From assembly GCF_030272615.1 (NCBI RefSeq), contig NC_081407.1:376954877-377018876 (forward strand): a DNA stretch of 64,000 nucleotides, given 5' to 3'. The DNA is from Cryptomeria japonica (taxonomy: Eukaryota; Streptophyta; Pinopsida; Cupressales; Cupressaceae). Both the position numbers and the translations under genes were made by a program. Below are positions 1-11,391 of the stretch, in pieces. The notes beneath the pieces are model-generated. The model was given only the letters and a program-made list of their open reading frames with translations, ran no database searches and was not told where the DNA came from. The stretch's first letter is position 1; each line of letters opens with the position of its first letter.

Positions 1-68
1 ATATGGAAGATGAAAGGGAAGAATATACGATGACATAAAAGGAGGCCAGATCTGTTGGTTCTTCGCAG

Positions 69-853
69 TTGTGGGTCTTAGAGTTAAGAGACAAAGACAG
101 AGTCTCACGCCTGCAACATGGCATGGTGTCAATTTGCGTTAGAAGGCGAGAAATGGAGGATGTCAAGAGCATCGTTTCGTTGTTCGTGGCTGAAGTCGAT
201 GGAGTCTACATTGTTTTGGGGGTCTTTGATGGCCATGGCAGATTTCAGGCGACTTTGCACTACAAGGAGCGGATCCATGAGCCCTTTTATGTGAGGGCAG
301 AGGAGGTCACAGAATCGAGTGATTTTAAGAAACATCATTTGCCCCTAGCTTGCATCCAGAAGATTATGAAAGCGGACGAGGATGTGCACATGATATCTGC
401 AGAAGCCCCTTTTGTGTTCGCCAAAGCTTGCGAGGACCACCAATCAAAAAGTGATGATTGTTTTGCCCATGTTTTGATGACGGATTTGTTGAAGAAGTTG
501 GTAATTTTGTAGAATTCAGTGGGTTTGTAGCAGAGCATGTTGGTGACCAAAAAATAGTTGTTTTTTACGAGATTAAGGAATCCGGGCAACGTATTTAGGA
601 TTGCATACAAACAAATGACAAGAAGGCATTGCTGGACATAGCAGTTGGTCCTCCAATAGCTATGCTGAAGGTTTTTAATGTTGTTCATGGGTTGGAGAGG
701 TTGTTGTTGTCGGATCTGAGACTGATAGAGCACTATGCAAAGGACGAGTGTCTAATTCTGGCTCAAATTAGTGTGCAAGAGATAGTAGAAGGATGCTTGC
801 TAAAACACCTGTTTGCATTTAATCGAAACATTACAGTTGGTTGGCCATTTTGA
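69..853 (+). pseudogene. PP2C / NF-YC chimeric reading frame, copy A
   Basis: The open stretch 69-512 begins at a TTG and is only a segment of a longer chimera. Early residues carry a PP2C motif-1-like [11 protein letters not shown] followed by FGVFDGHG, the metal-binding DGHG signature of PPM phosphatases, intact here but mutated in copy B. About 20 residues later the frame switches to an NF-YC (HAP5) histone-fold signature: [17 protein letters not shown] then [16 protein letters not shown]. Only helix 1 to early helix 2 of NF-YC is present, and most of the PP2C catalytic domain is missing. After the stop at 510-512 the unassigned segment continues in another frame (629-853) with KVFNVVHGLERLLLSD. 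Neither phosphatase nor CCAAT-binding activity is expected. Confidence 0.75.
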
Positions 854-864
854 TTGGTATTTGA

Positions 865-890
865 ATGATGATGATGATGATGATGATGAT
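865..890 (+). repeat. (ATG)n trinucleotide microsatellite
   Basis: About eight ATG/GAT units inside the captured-gene region. Copy B has only about four units at the same place (51922-51937), so the tract changed length after the duplication. In frame it would encode an Asp run. Confidence 0.85.
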
Positions 891-899
891 ATGGATTTC

Positions 900-1480
900 C
901 AGAAAGTAACAGATTTGAATGTAATGCATTTTGATTGTTTCGGTGCTCCAACCGTTTCGTCTGACGATAATGATAAGGATGTGACGGTTCTGTTGTCTAT
1001 TGGTACCACTGAATAGGCGATGATTCTGATTGGCGAGCGTAGTCCTTTAGAGGGGAGCTTGGGGCCAGAAACTACCAGTGGCAAGGTTTGCATATGTTGT
1101 TTGACTGTTATCAAGGAATATCAAAATAATTCAGAAGCCAATAAAACCACTTTCCCATTGGGATGGTTCCACACCGGCCATATCGGTTATCTTGACAAGG
1201 ACGGTTATCTTTTCTTGATCGATAGAATCAAGGAGTCCATTCACATTGGAGGGGAGAAAATATCACCATCGAAGGTAGATGCAGTGTTGTTATCTCTCCC
1301 GACGGTTGTCCAAGCCATGGCTTTTGGAATTGTCAATGAACAATACGACGAAGAGATGAATGTCGTCGTGGTTCTTCAAGAAAACATGATGGTTTTATTA
1401 ATGAAGATCATTTAATTGTGAACTATAAAAAGAATTTGGCGAATCAAGCGTGCTTCAACTTGCAGGAGGAGAAAAACAAC
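900..1480 (+). pseudogene. AAE3-like acyl-CoA ligase C-terminal fragment, copy A
   Basis: The frame 1020-1415 holds the conserved end of an AMP-forming acyl-CoA synthetase of the plant AAE3 (oxalate-CoA ligase) type: a GKVCICC segment equivalent to GEVCIRG, then GWFHTGHIGYLDKDGYLF, an RIKESI..GGEKISP.KVDAVLL stretch and AFGIVNEQYDEE. In the family GWFHTGD carries an Asp that binds the AMP ribose; here it is His (TGH), and copy B has the same change. The ATP-binding P-loop and the whole N-terminal domain are absent. After 1415 a different frame continues weak similarity (KKNLA) to about 1480. This is a captured fragment, not a functional ligase. Confidence 0.75.
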
Positions 1481-1717
1481 GAAGATTATAGATTTTAGAT
1501 TTTATGTTAAGGGCGAGCATAGGAGCAGGAGTCCATCAAGTAATAAGAGATGAGGTTTTCGATTCAGATTTGGTTTGGAGAAGACTCATTCAAAGTGTGC
1601 TAGAACAGAGTATGGAAAAGTTAAAATCTTCCATGGGTCTGGTTCCATAAGGATCAAAACGGAGAGCAGGGGATGTCACGGTGCATGACTGTGTCGGTTG
1701 GTCTTCACGGGGGAGAT

Positions 1718-1975
1718 TGTTGAGATGTGAAGCCCAACAGACACGTGACCTTTTGGCTCCCTCAACTCTTCTATTCATACTTGAATATGAATGTATAAAT
1801 ATGTGTGCAGTCTATGTACTAGATGATTTGGATATTGGTTAATAGATGATTTCCCTGCTTGAGAGTGGACGTAGGCATTTGCTGAACCACTGTAAATCGT
1901 GTCTGGTGTCTCATTCTTTAATTTTGTTTTTCTTTCATTGTTTTATGTTATTTCTCTGCTCAATTTAAACTGACT
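1718..1975 (+). repeat. 3' LTR of gene-capturing element, copy A
   Basis: It starts TGTTGAGATGTGAAGCCCAA right after the purine tract and matches the LTRs at 49664 and 52761. The right end is placed at about 1975 (before TATTTTTACC) by comparing copy B with related loci that lack the element (about 29890 and 33920). The last 50 bp are inferred. Confidence 0.65.
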
Positions 1976-2797
1976 ATTTTTACCTTTAATTTAATCTGGG
2001 TCTTCCTTTAAAATATACCATTTGATTTAATTTGAATTTTTTTAAAGATACACAATTCTGATGTATTTTATGTATAAGCTTACAAAATCTATAGAATATA
2101 TTAGTCTTAAATATTTTTAGTTATATTGATCTAATCTCATTTTAATTTATATTTGTTTTCCATCATGGAATAGATTATATCTATATAATTTTATGTTAAA
2201 AAATGTGACTCAACCTTGCATTCTAATGTTAACAACACAAAAAAGTAAAATTTAGGCAATTTTAGATAGTTTATTTTGGTTCCAAATCATGTTGAAACTA
2301 ATCTTGATGTTTTTATTGTTGAACTTAAGTCTACTCCAAAATCACTAATCTAAGAGAAAGGGATCAAACATTCTACATTGGAAGTTAGGCCTCCCATGTA
2401 AAAAATGTAAACATCTATGACAGAGATAATTTTAAGAAAGAGTTACACTTGTTGACAAACATATGGCACATCATAAGACATTTTTGAATGGAGATGATAG
2501 AGTTAAATTAAGTTGCCAAATTGATGAATGAATAATGATGATGTTATGACAAGTGTATAAAATATGATATTTTAGTCTTTGTACTTGCCTTACGATTTAG
2601 GCATTAGATTTTGACTAAGGATTTGGGTGGTTTTAGCTCATGATTTCCTCTTTATCATTTGATGATTTTCATGTACTATGCCTTCTATTTATTGGATGCT
2701 TGAGATGGTAGTTTGATAGTTTAGTTTTATAAATATTATCATGTTCTCTAAATATAGATTCATATTGGTATGTTGGTATGATATCTTGTAAAGGCTC
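1976..2797. repeat. Duplicated non-coding flank (pairs with 53019-53838)
   Basis: AT-rich DNA with no convincing ORF. It aligns almost continuously with 53019-53838 (shared phrases such as GGGTCTTCCTTTAAAATATA and TTCATATTGGTATGTTGGTA), so copies A and B of the neighbouring element sit in a segmental duplication. Similarity stops near 2797/53838, where copy B meets a different transposon. Confidence 0.75.
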
Positions 2798-2899
2798 GAG
2801 CTTGCAATTGTATTGTAACCCTTTTTGTGTTGCTAATAATACAATAAATTTGAGATTTGGAGGTGGGGATTTTTGTAAGGGGTTTTCCAAGTTATATGC

Positions 2900-3455
2900 T
2901 TTTGTTATGGTTGTGTACATTAATTTTGTGTTATGTATAACCTTTCTATTTACACATCGATCCACTTAGATTAATTGTGAAATATTTATTACGCTTCCTT
3001 TCATTTGGTATCAAAGCTTGATCATATTCATTATTGGGTGTTAGGATTAAAAGGATATTTTGTTCAAATTAAATTGGCTTTGGATAAGGTTGTGTGTAAA
3101 ACAAAATCCTTTTTGTAGAGAATATGTCATGCACATCTCTTATGGATATGGAAAAGTTTGATGGTGCAAAAATAATCAAGCTATAGAACCTCGAAACAAA
3201 GGATTTATTGTTGGATTGTGATCTTTAAGGTCTAGTCATTGGAATAAATCTTGGAACCATGCAATAAAAAAAATTGATGTTTTGAAAAAACATGAGGAGC
3301 CTCATTCAAATTTAAGAAAATGTTTCAAGAAAATTCATGAAGAATGAATATTTTCTAAAGAAGAAGTTATATTCATTAAAGATGAGTGACAATGACTCTA
3401 TTTTTGAATACCTAAATATGTCCAACACTTTGTTTTCCTAGAGTTCAAGCCTATT
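2900..3455 (+). mobile_element. Copia-type relic: LTR end, primer-binding site and start of gag
   Basis: TTTGGTATCAAAGCTTG at about 3005 resembles the initiator-tRNA primer site of copia elements (TGGTATCAGAGC). About 110 bp later a frame starting at 3124 reads like a copia gag start (MEKFDGAKIIKL, stop, then NLETKDLLLDCDL). A second copy of the same stretch is at 33990-34517. The rest of the element is lost where the next LTR begins near 3459. Function is lost through stops and truncation. Confidence 0.6.
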
Positions 3456-3928
3456 GATGTTGTAGCATTGTAAATTGTACACCTTAATTAGTGTGCCCAA
3501 TTTCACACTCTCCTAGCACTCATTTTAGTATTTCTCATTTCTATATGCATCATATGACCTTTTTTGTAATTAATTAATATTTAATTCAATAATATGGTTC
3601 TTTTTCCACTTTATTTAAATGATAGACACTAAACAATGGTCAATGCCTATGTCTCCTATTTTTAACATATCACGCGTGTAGTCTTTACTAACCTAATTTT
3701 TCCAACTTTCCCAACTACCAATTCTTCCCAATTTCACCCAATTTGACCTAATTTGACCTAATTTGTCTAAATTGAGGTCTCTCGATGTCAGTCTAACTGT
3801 TTTGCCTTGTAGGGTTAATTAAATGTTCAGTGTGTATTCCCCATAACTGAATAATTTATTTAAATTATTTAATTATCTAATCATGTCATCGCAATTGATT
3901 CAATATCTTTATTTATTTAAAATTATTT

Positions 3929-4203
3929 GTCCTAATTTTTGAAATAATTTTTTTTTAATTTGTTTTATGCGATTCTCTCCAAATACTCTTAATTTTTGAA
4001 TTTGGAAAACTAATATATTTCCCTATGTTATTTGATTGTCAAAAACCAATCTTAATTATTTGTCCTAATTTTCTTTTCCTAATTTTTAAAATATATTTTT
4101 TTTTATTTGTTTTATGCGATTCTCTCCAAATACTCCTAATTTTTGAATTTGGAAAACTAATATATTTCTCTATTTCATTTGATTGTCAAAAACCAATCTT
4201 TTT
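3929..4203. repeat. Tandem duplication, about 132-143 bp units
   Basis: Two adjacent copies share TGTCCTAATTTT, TTTTATGCGATTCTCTCCAA and GATTGTCAAAAACCAATCTT; the first is 3929-4060 and the second about 4061-4203. It lies in the putative U3 region of the long LTR. Confidence 0.75.
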
Positions 4204-4615
4204 GGTAATATCTCATTCATTTTATTTTTAAATTAAAAAATGAGATGCAAAATTTGAAAATCATCTTTTTATGAGGAGATATTTAATAAATCTTATTTAT
4301 TAATTTCCTGCATTTATCCTCTCATGTGGGGATAATTCTTGATTTTTAATTTTTAATTCTTCTATTTATCCTCTCATAGGGAGATATTTAATAATTTTTA
4401 ATTATTAAATCTCCATAATTTCTCCAACTCACTTATTTGGTCTTCATGAGGAGATAATAAATATTTTATTTATTAATTATCCCTGATATCTTCTCCTTGA
4501 TTTTTTCGATTTTCATCCATCTCTTGAATGGTAGCTTTGTTGCATGCTCAATCAAGTCCATTTGATGTCACAAAAATCAATTCGATCTTTGACCGTCCAT
4601 TGAAATCTACATTTC

Positions 4616-4624
4616 TATAAAAGG
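4616..4624 (+). promoter_or_regulatory. TATA box candidate in the putative LTR
   Basis: TATAAAAGG followed by AGGCCTATTTC matches the plant TATA consensus and is placed where an LTR promoter would be expected. Sequence match only. Confidence 0.4.
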
Positions 4625-6409
4625 AGGCCTATTTCTTCATTCAATTCATCTAGAATTTTAGTATCTTCATTATGTCAAAATAGCTTAGCAATAGTCTCAT
4701 TTTTATTATTTTGTTAGAAATTAGCATTTCTATCTTGCATAGCCACATTCCTAGTAAATCTCGAATATCACATCCTTTCTTTCATTTCATATTTTTACCT
4801 GCACGATGAGAGCGACGTATCAAAATAAGAGATGAAAGGAAGAACAACTAAGCTCTATTGGAGAAACATGGTTTGCATTTATGTTTTCATTTTAGTAGTT
4901 TTGTTGGCTAGATTAGGATAATTTAGCATAAATTTTAACTATTTTGTGATTCTCTTTGATTGTTCTTTGGTTTTCATGATTAACCCAATTTTATTGATGC
5001 ACAATCACATCATCTCTCTATTGTTTGGGCCCTTAAATCTAGATGTGTTCTTTATCTTTTATTATCCTAATTTATCCTTATCCTACCCAAAATTTTAACT
5101 TCCAAAACATATTTTGCATATCTGTACATCATGTTTGAGCCATTGATCTGGAATTACATTAGAACCCCTTTATCTTGCATCCCTAAAAAATTTGGGATAA
5201 AGTTGTTGAGACCAAGACTGTCACACTCCCTTGTTCCCACACTTTTTCCTTGAATTTCAAGAAGATAATTGGGTAGTTTTGCCCTATCCAAATTTATCTC
5301 TATGGGAAAATACACTAAATATAAGTCTTCCTAAAGGTGAATTGAATTATGAAATCCCAATATAAGGCAACCTCCTCAATTCGTTTCTACATCTGGAACA
5401 TCTCATCTCATGCTATCATTATCATCTAATTCAAGAGTAATTATTCTTCCTCAAGAACAGATCTGATTCAAGGAGCAATAAATTACATCAATACATCTTC
5501 ATATTATGTTTCAGTTATAATTTCATGATGGATTTTATGTGACTTATCATGTTTTTGCATCAAAACATGGATGACTTATGCCAAGAGCATTATAGCCTTG
5601 CCCTCAAAAGGCAGTCTTTCTAATTCAATTCAAGTTAATTTTATATTTTAATCAAGGTTAATTCCAAACTTAGGGTTTGACCTAGGAAAACCCCTATCCA
5701 CAACACCCTTTCTCCCCTCTTGTGTGTAACTATAGGTCATTGACAGAGACATAGAGTTTAGGGGACCTTCACTAGACTGATACAGACCTATTCTCAGAAA
5801 TTAGACATGATTTTCGTGGCTAGGGAACTTGGCATGCCCCTATGCTCAAGGTTCCCTCCAAATTTAGTGGAAAGCTTAGTCTTAGTCTCAGGAAGTAAAT
5901 TATCAGATCTTGTCCCGAAATCAAAAGATGGGCATTTTGGGCATCTCGATTTCATAGACTTGGCTCTAGATTGTAGATATAGGTGCACATTCAAAATTAC
6001 TATCCACCTATGTGTTTGCTATAGAATATTTGTTTGCTCATCAATCAATTGTAGCATTCTAAGTCATAGTTTCACATTTCTTTAACATATCTCCATAAGT
6101 CATTCACTTCCCAAAGCAACAAAAGAAGAAAAACCCCAAAAGTGTCATTGGACTGTCTTCTACAAGATTTAGTCAAATACAATCACTTCTTTAGGTGATT
6201 TATTATTCCAATGTTTGTATGAAAGTTTATCTTGGCCTTAGTCTTTCTCGATTCCATTTTCATCCATTACATTTTGGTGAACCTGACTCTTCTCACACTT
6301 GCATATATTTTGGTTTTAAACTGTATATTTTCATTGCATACATTGAGAGAACATTGCTTTTGTTGTATCTTTGATGGCTTATGAGTATCTTGTTTGATCC
6401 AATTTGTAG

Positions 6410-7048
6410 ATGGAGTTGTTAAATTATTTTGCTAGTTCAATTTCAAGTTTTATTCAAGATTTTTATGATGTTTCCTTTTACCCATATGATGATAATCTAG
6501 CTATTCCTTTCATTCATAGTTATGGTTTACCCTCTCCTAAGGATCCTCCTACCCATGAGGACACTTTAGTGTGATAAAATATTATTAACACTTCTTTTAA
6601 ACCTCTCTCTCCTAAGGATGAAGTTTTGATGAATGATGTGGATCTTTCTCCTAAAATGCTCCTCTCACATAGGGATATGCTAGAGGAAGAGGGTGATATC
6701 ATAAACACCTTCCTTAATGTCACTTTATCTTCTATGCATGGCATTCCTCCTAGATATGAAGCATTGATGGATATAGTTAATCCTTCTCCCAAAGTTTGTC
6801 TTACCCATAAAGATACCTTGGAGCAAGAAGATGAAATCATTATCACTTTCCTTGATGCTCTCTCTCCTAAAGATGAGTCCTCAGAGAACAAAGAGCTTAA
6901 TCATGTAAATATTATTCATGTTTCTAGTCATGTGAGGCCTAGATTTATTCAACATCCTACTCAACCCCAAAACCAACACGTGATTAATGATAACAAGCCA
7001 AAGACACCTTGTAACAATATCTCAAATGTTGCAAAATGGATATGTTGA
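6410..7048 (+). pseudogene. Gag-like ORF with repeated acidic motif, element unidentified
   Basis: A single frame runs from ATG 6410 to 7048, broken only by adjacent TGA and TAA at 6572-6577. The protein has at least four repeats of a pattern like SPKDE, then LSHRDMLEEEGDIINTF or close variants, about 35 residues apart, ending in a basic, Gln/Asn/Pro-rich tail. It follows the putative LTR and primer site, so a gag-region protein is likely, but I recognise no capsid, zinc-knuckle or protease motif. Downstream DNA to about 7230 has no further coding sense and then changes to the F-box-flank repeat type. Confidence 0.4.
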
Positions 7049-7239
7049 AGAAGTGATATGAAAAGACAATTGGAGCAAAATTATGGTCCCAAAATACATC
7101 ACAAATATAATTCTATTATCACAAAGTGAGATTCCAATGTTCTTCTCACTTCCATTTCTTCTCCTCCTCATCCTAAGAAACATGTTGATAAGGAAGTTAA
7201 TCTTGTTCAGAAACTCATTGCCTTAAATTCAATATATTA

Positions 7240-7442
7240 AAATTTCAAAACTCAAAAACTTTTGTAAGCAAATTTTTTAACCGATTTTTATCTTTTGTAC
7301 GTCATATAATTTTACTTTACATCGGTTTAAATGTAAATTGTTTGGAGGACAAACATGACTTATAAATTTATTTATAAACAAAATATTTTTTTGTAAAGTT
7401 AGATCTCTTATCTTTGATTATTCATCTAATTTGTTTCACATG
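7240..7442. other. Background DNA related to F-box locus flanks
   Basis: AT-rich, no ORF. Resembles 62830-62960 (shared TTTGGAG.AGGACAAA and CATCGGTTTAAA-like phrases) and, past the R1 insertion, 32160-32260. It ends with the left target-site copy of R1. Confidence 0.5.
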
Positions 7443-8671
7443 TTTTTGATAAAGATGAACAGGTTTTACATGGACCCAAAACCAAAAGTTTTACAACAAC
7501 CGATCATCAGCCAAACAGACATGAACAAAATAGGGGAGCACCCTCGAGCAGTCACAAAAACAAAAGAGACACAGATAAACAAGACAAAAAAGAAAGAAAG
7601 ACTCTCAATTAAGAGAGAGCACCAGATCCTTGTTCTTCTGGATGGAAATCTTATTGATTTCCTCTAGTTCCTCCATAATGAATCTGCAGGTACCCTTGTT
7701 GCTGCTCCTGCTTCTATTTCTGGAACTAGGACCAGTGGTTTTGCTGTCTCCAACAGCCATATCTTCCCCTCCAATATCTTTCACCAGTTCACTATGGTAG
7801 GATCTGTAATCAACAACCATGGCATTGATCTTTTCAAGCCCCTCTATACTGTTGTTCATGGTTTCTTTTCTTATGTCACCAGGTTCTTGAGAGTTTTCTT
7901 AATCTCCACCATAGACTGTTCCATCTTTTCAATTCTTTGTTCATGATTGCAGTTCATCACCTCAACGTCCTAGGAGAGCTTTTGGGTCATAATCATGAGT
8001 TTCTCAGATTTGTTGGGCTCAGGGGAAGTAGTGAAGATATCAATAATCTCTTTAACCCCCTCTTTGAGGGTATCAAATTCGCGCTCCACCCACTTCCATC
8101 AGCTCTCCTGGCTTCTGGTAGCTTCCATAACCATATTCATCAGGTTACCAATCCTCTATATCCCATTGTTCTATTCTTTGGCCATGTTCCCTTGTTTTTC
8201 TTTCAAGACGTTGATAGGGATGTCCAAATTAATTCCCTGATCTGAAATCTTCAGACCATGGTCCTTAGCCACCAAATTTTTCTTTTTAGAGAGGGGCTCA
8301 GCCTTAGAGATTAGTTTGTTGGTGGTTTTGTATTTGCTAGCCACCCATCTGGGAGGATTCTTGCTTCTAAATGTCCTAGGGGTAACCATCATCTCCCCTT
8401 CATCCGCAGGTTTATATTCAGGGTCATCAAGAGGAACCCCACTTTCTTTCAAACTGATTTCCGAGTCAGAGACATCCTAGATATCTTTCTGTTGGCCAGT
8501 CTCAGATAGAGGGGGCACAACTTCAATGGATTTAGCGTACTCCATGATGAGCACAATAAGTCCCTCGTGGAGAACAGGGTTGTTTGGATTCTCTAAATGT
8601 TTTTCGAGGCTATTTTCAGGAGAGGAGGCCAGATAGAAAAGAATATAAATGATTTTACCATGTCTAAAGTG
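7443..8671 (-). mobile_element. Non-LTR retroposon R1, 5'-truncated
   Basis: Flanked by 14-bp target-site duplications ATTTGTTTCACATG (7429-7442) and ATTTATTTCACATG (8672-8685), differing at one base. On the minus strand the 3' end reads GTAAAACCTGTTCATCTTTA followed by an A-rich tail, the same 3' end as R2 and R3. The body carries a decayed coiled-coil ORF and no visible reverse transcriptase, consistent with a LINE copy that keeps only its 3' portion. It sits inside F-box-type flank DNA that resumes at 8686. Confidence 0.75.
7605..8560 (-). pseudogene. Unrecognised ORF of retroposon R1
   Basis: Reading the minus strand from about 8545, frames give an acidic start (YKPADEGEMMVTPRTFRSK), then a Lys-rich stretch (NKLISKAEPLSKKKNLVAKD), then after frameshifts an amphipathic stretch (EQRIEKMEQSMVEIKKTL) typical of a coiled coil, ending near 7605. 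No RT, endonuclease or RNase H motif is seen. By analogy with 42846-46380 it may be the extra downstream ORF of a LINE. No function can be assigned; stops and frameshifts make it a pseudogene. Confidence 0.45.
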
Positions 8672-8685
8672 ATTTATTTCACATG

Positions 8686-8910
8686 TTCTTATGCATTTAT
8701 TATTTATTTCATTCTCATGTTCACATATCCTTATACATTTGTCTTATTGAATAGTTTATTACACACAAATAATCACATTTATTTTCATATACATGTTATC
8801 CTTTGTGATCTAGCCCCTTTTATATCTTTGGACTAGTTCATAGTCAAAAAGTCATTAATGCTATCACCAGGTAGTCTTGCCTTAAATTAAATTTGTACTA
8901 ATATCCTACT
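8686..8910. other. Background DNA, F-box-flank type
   Basis: Matches 32170-32260 (TTCTTATACATTTGTCTTATTGA-like, TTTATTATGCA.A, CACATTTATTTT). No coding sense. The left edge of the 2.5-kb tandem duplication is at 8911. Confidence 0.5.
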
Positions 8911-9359
8911 TTCACCATAAAAAAATAGCAGGTCTATTCTAATTTCTTCTCTAAAGTTAAAGAACAAACTCAGTTTCACTTCTTTTATAAAAGATATTTG
9001 AAGTGCTTGACAAAGAAGTATTTGAAAAAACATAATGTCAGAGATTGGCTGCAAGTGATAGCATCCAATAAGGATCGCAATGTCTTAGCTCATACATTTT
9101 TTTGTCTATGCACTATAGTATTTCAATATTTTGTTAAACCATGAAAATAAATATAATACTGTGATCATTTTTATGTAATGTTTCTTCCTCTATATTTAAT
9201 ATATAAAAAAAAATCGAGTTTATTTCATTAATTATTTATACATTGATTGTCATTGATTATAAATATATAAAAAAAAATGTTTATCTCGCGAAAAACAAGT
9301 GAATTAAAAGTCCAACTTACTTGTTGTAATTTCTTTTGCATAATTTCAATATTAAAAAA

Positions 9360-9560
9360 AAAAGTCCAACTAACTAGGTACATGTACATTGAACACCGAA
9401 AATATGTGGCATTGAACACCGACACGAAATAAAGGCTATGGCCCATGGGACGATGAAGCGTTAGGTGACATGACATTTGGGTTGTAGAAATCCTATGTAT
9501 AATGGGACCCACAGGAACTAACAATGGATATGCAGTGATATTGCCTTATGGTACGCACAT
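9360..9560. repeat. GC-richer module flanking the ORF, repeated in both units
   Basis: Contains CATTGAACACCGA, TATGGCCCATGGGACGATGA, GGTGACATG and TAATGGGACCCA. Related copies are near 10950-11110, 12310-12480 and 13865-14040, so each ORF is bracketed by direct repeats. The later copies carry GACGTGG (G-box-like core), which could be regulatory; this is sequence resemblance only. Confidence 0.55.
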
Positions 9561-9807
9561 CATTGAAAGTGAATGGTTAACATTTAGCCTTTAGGTGGCT
9601 TTAATGCTAGCTTGTGCGGACACATTATGTGGTTGAACTAGTACATGCGGAGGAATGATGATAGACTTTGTGATTAATGCCGAAGGCCACCGCCATTGTA
9701 TGTTAGAAATTAGAATTGAGTGAGAGGTTTTTAAATCTTAGGTGGATTAGAATTCTTGGTATCATACTATTTGCACTTGCAACTTTGTCTTGGGTTTCCT
9801 AAGCAGC

Positions 9808-10413
9808 ATGGAAGTCAATTTCTCCTTCCATACTGATAAGAAATTAGTCCAATTTATCAGACAATTTACAGACAGGAGGCTAGAAGGTTTGTTCTTGTTT
9901 AAGGATGAGCGGTTGTACGAGAGAGTGAAAATGCTGTTAGGAGAGGAAATTGTCCATGTAGGTCATCGCTACAGAACAAAAATGGAGGCATTATCATTGA
10001 TTGCTGCTTGGGGTTTCCAATTTGAGGATGAGGTGGACAAGGTAAAAAATTCCTTGAGAATTATAATTGATTCAAACTACCCGTTAAATCTAGATAGTGT
10101 GTGTGCTCGTGTGGTCCCGAAGGTGGGCATTGTTCCTGAGGCAGGGGTGGTTGGTTTGGTGGCGTTGCTACCACTCATTCGATGGGATGATGATAATTTG
10201 AAGGCAAGATGCAGAGCTCTTGCTTGGCGTGGGTGGAAGGTCTTCAAAATATTCACAAGTTTGATGCAGTGTGATGAGGTTTTAATGGTCCTTCATGAAT
10301 TGGCATGTGCATAAGTGAGTCAAGAGTTGTGGCTGAGACTGAAGACTACCCAAGCAATGAAGCAACTCTCAAAATTTTATGATGATTCAAAGTACAAGCC
10401 GTTTCTAGGTTAA
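9808..10413 (+). CDS. Unrecognised protein, unit 1 (about 168 aa before an in-frame TAA at 10312)
   Basis: The open frame covers 9790-10314; the first ATG is at 9808. The predicted protein is mostly helical, with KLVQFIRQFTDRRLEG, YERVKMLLGEE, a Trp-containing ALSLIAAWGFQFEDEVD stretch and RCRALAWRGWKVFK. After TAA 10312-10314 the same frame continues for 32 codons to TAA 10411-10413. Unit 2 has Glu (GAG) in place of that stop codon, so the ancestral protein probably ended at KYKPFLG. I recognise no family. Conservation of the frame between units suggests it was coding before the duplication. Upstream, 9700-9790 could hold a splice site; no TATA box is obvious. Confidence 0.45.
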
Positions 10414-11391
10414 TCCTGCTATGATCAGTGTTGTTTGGTATTTTCTATTTGTATATTTTTGTTCCATGTCCATTTTATCCCCAACTTTGTATGTATGAGT
10501 GGGATGTCTGCTACAAATTTTGGTACGCCGAATTACAATTTTGGGGTTTTTTCATGTAGTAGGGTTTTATTTTTTGTTGGGAATGGTGAGTTTGGCCCTT
10601 GGGGGAGTTTTTTGCGGTGGCAGAACTCTGGTGGTTTTAATATACCATACCACCTATACTTGCATATTTGAAATATTTTATTTCCAAGTAATACAATAGA
10701 AAAATTATCGATAAAAAAATGAAATATCATGCAAGTTTTGAAATTACATATTTAAATTATATATTTAATTTATTATAAATTTATATATTTAATTCATTTA
10801 ATTATCATTCAAATCCTATTGATAATGGGATGGATGACAACTGACAACGGATACTGTCATCCATTGGATGAGCACGAATCAACGCCTTAAGGTGTATTTT
10901 GGGCCGAATGTGGGATCTCTAAATTTTTTTACAAACTTTCATCAGAAACACGTGTCATTGAACACCAACAAGAAAGAAAGGTTATGGCCCATGGGACGAT
11001 GAAGTGTGAGGTGACGTGGTGTTTGGGTGGCATAAATCCTATGTGTTATGGGACTCATGACAACTGACAAAGGATACTATCATCCATTGGATGAGCACAG
11101 ATCAATGACGTGATGTGTATTTCAGGCCGAATGTGGGAACAATAATTTTTTTTTGCAAACTTCTAATGGAAGACTTCCATAAATAATAAACATTTAATTA
11201 AGTATAGTTCTATTCTAAATTTGTAATTGTATAGTTAATCAACTTTAATAAGCTCTATTTCGGGCAGAAGTTGAAAAGGATTAAAAAGTCTTCAAAAACC
11301 ATTCCTGAAAAGTGACTTGTGTCTATTGACGTGGTCGAAAAATGGAAAAAGTCCTTGGACCCACAAAAATTGACAACATATACCACCATCC

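Larger units (their letters stand above)
1..1975 (+). mobile_element. LTR retroelement carrying host gene fragments, copy A (5' part outside window)
   Basis: This is the right-hand part of the element seen complete at 49664-53018; base 1 aligns with about 51058 of that copy. It holds, in order, a PP2C-like piece, an NF-YC-like piece, an unassigned piece, an acyl-CoA ligase piece, a purine-rich tract (CACGGGGGAGAT, ending 1717) and a 3' LTR. The fragments lie in sense orientation but are broken by stops and frameshifts, so no intact product is expected. Homology with the second copy continues past the LTR, so the two copies arose by duplication of a larger segment and not by independent transposition. 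Confidence is high for homology and moderate for the exact right end. Confidence 0.8.
3459..6271 (+). repeat. Putative long LTR (about 2.8 kb) of a gypsy-like element
   Basis: The copia relic stops abruptly at TGTTGTAGCATTGTAAATTG (3459). At 6271 a CA dinucleotide precedes TTTTGGTGAACCTGAC, which could be a primer-binding site, and 140 bp later a gag-like frame opens. The interval has no coding content, includes an internal promoter-like TATAAAAGG (4616) and an internal 130-bp tandem duplication. A long LTR fits all of this, but no second LTR copy is in the window, so the assignment is tentative. Confidence 0.4.

Noticed and set aside
763-1114. Minus-strand ORFs with His or Ser runs
   Set aside because: Shadows of the (ATG)n repeat and of the ligase fragment on the plus strand.
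9808-10314. FRIGIDA-like or ARM-repeat identity for the orphan ORF
   Set aside because: Considered because of the helical pattern and Trp/Leu spacing, but no diagnostic motif could be matched.
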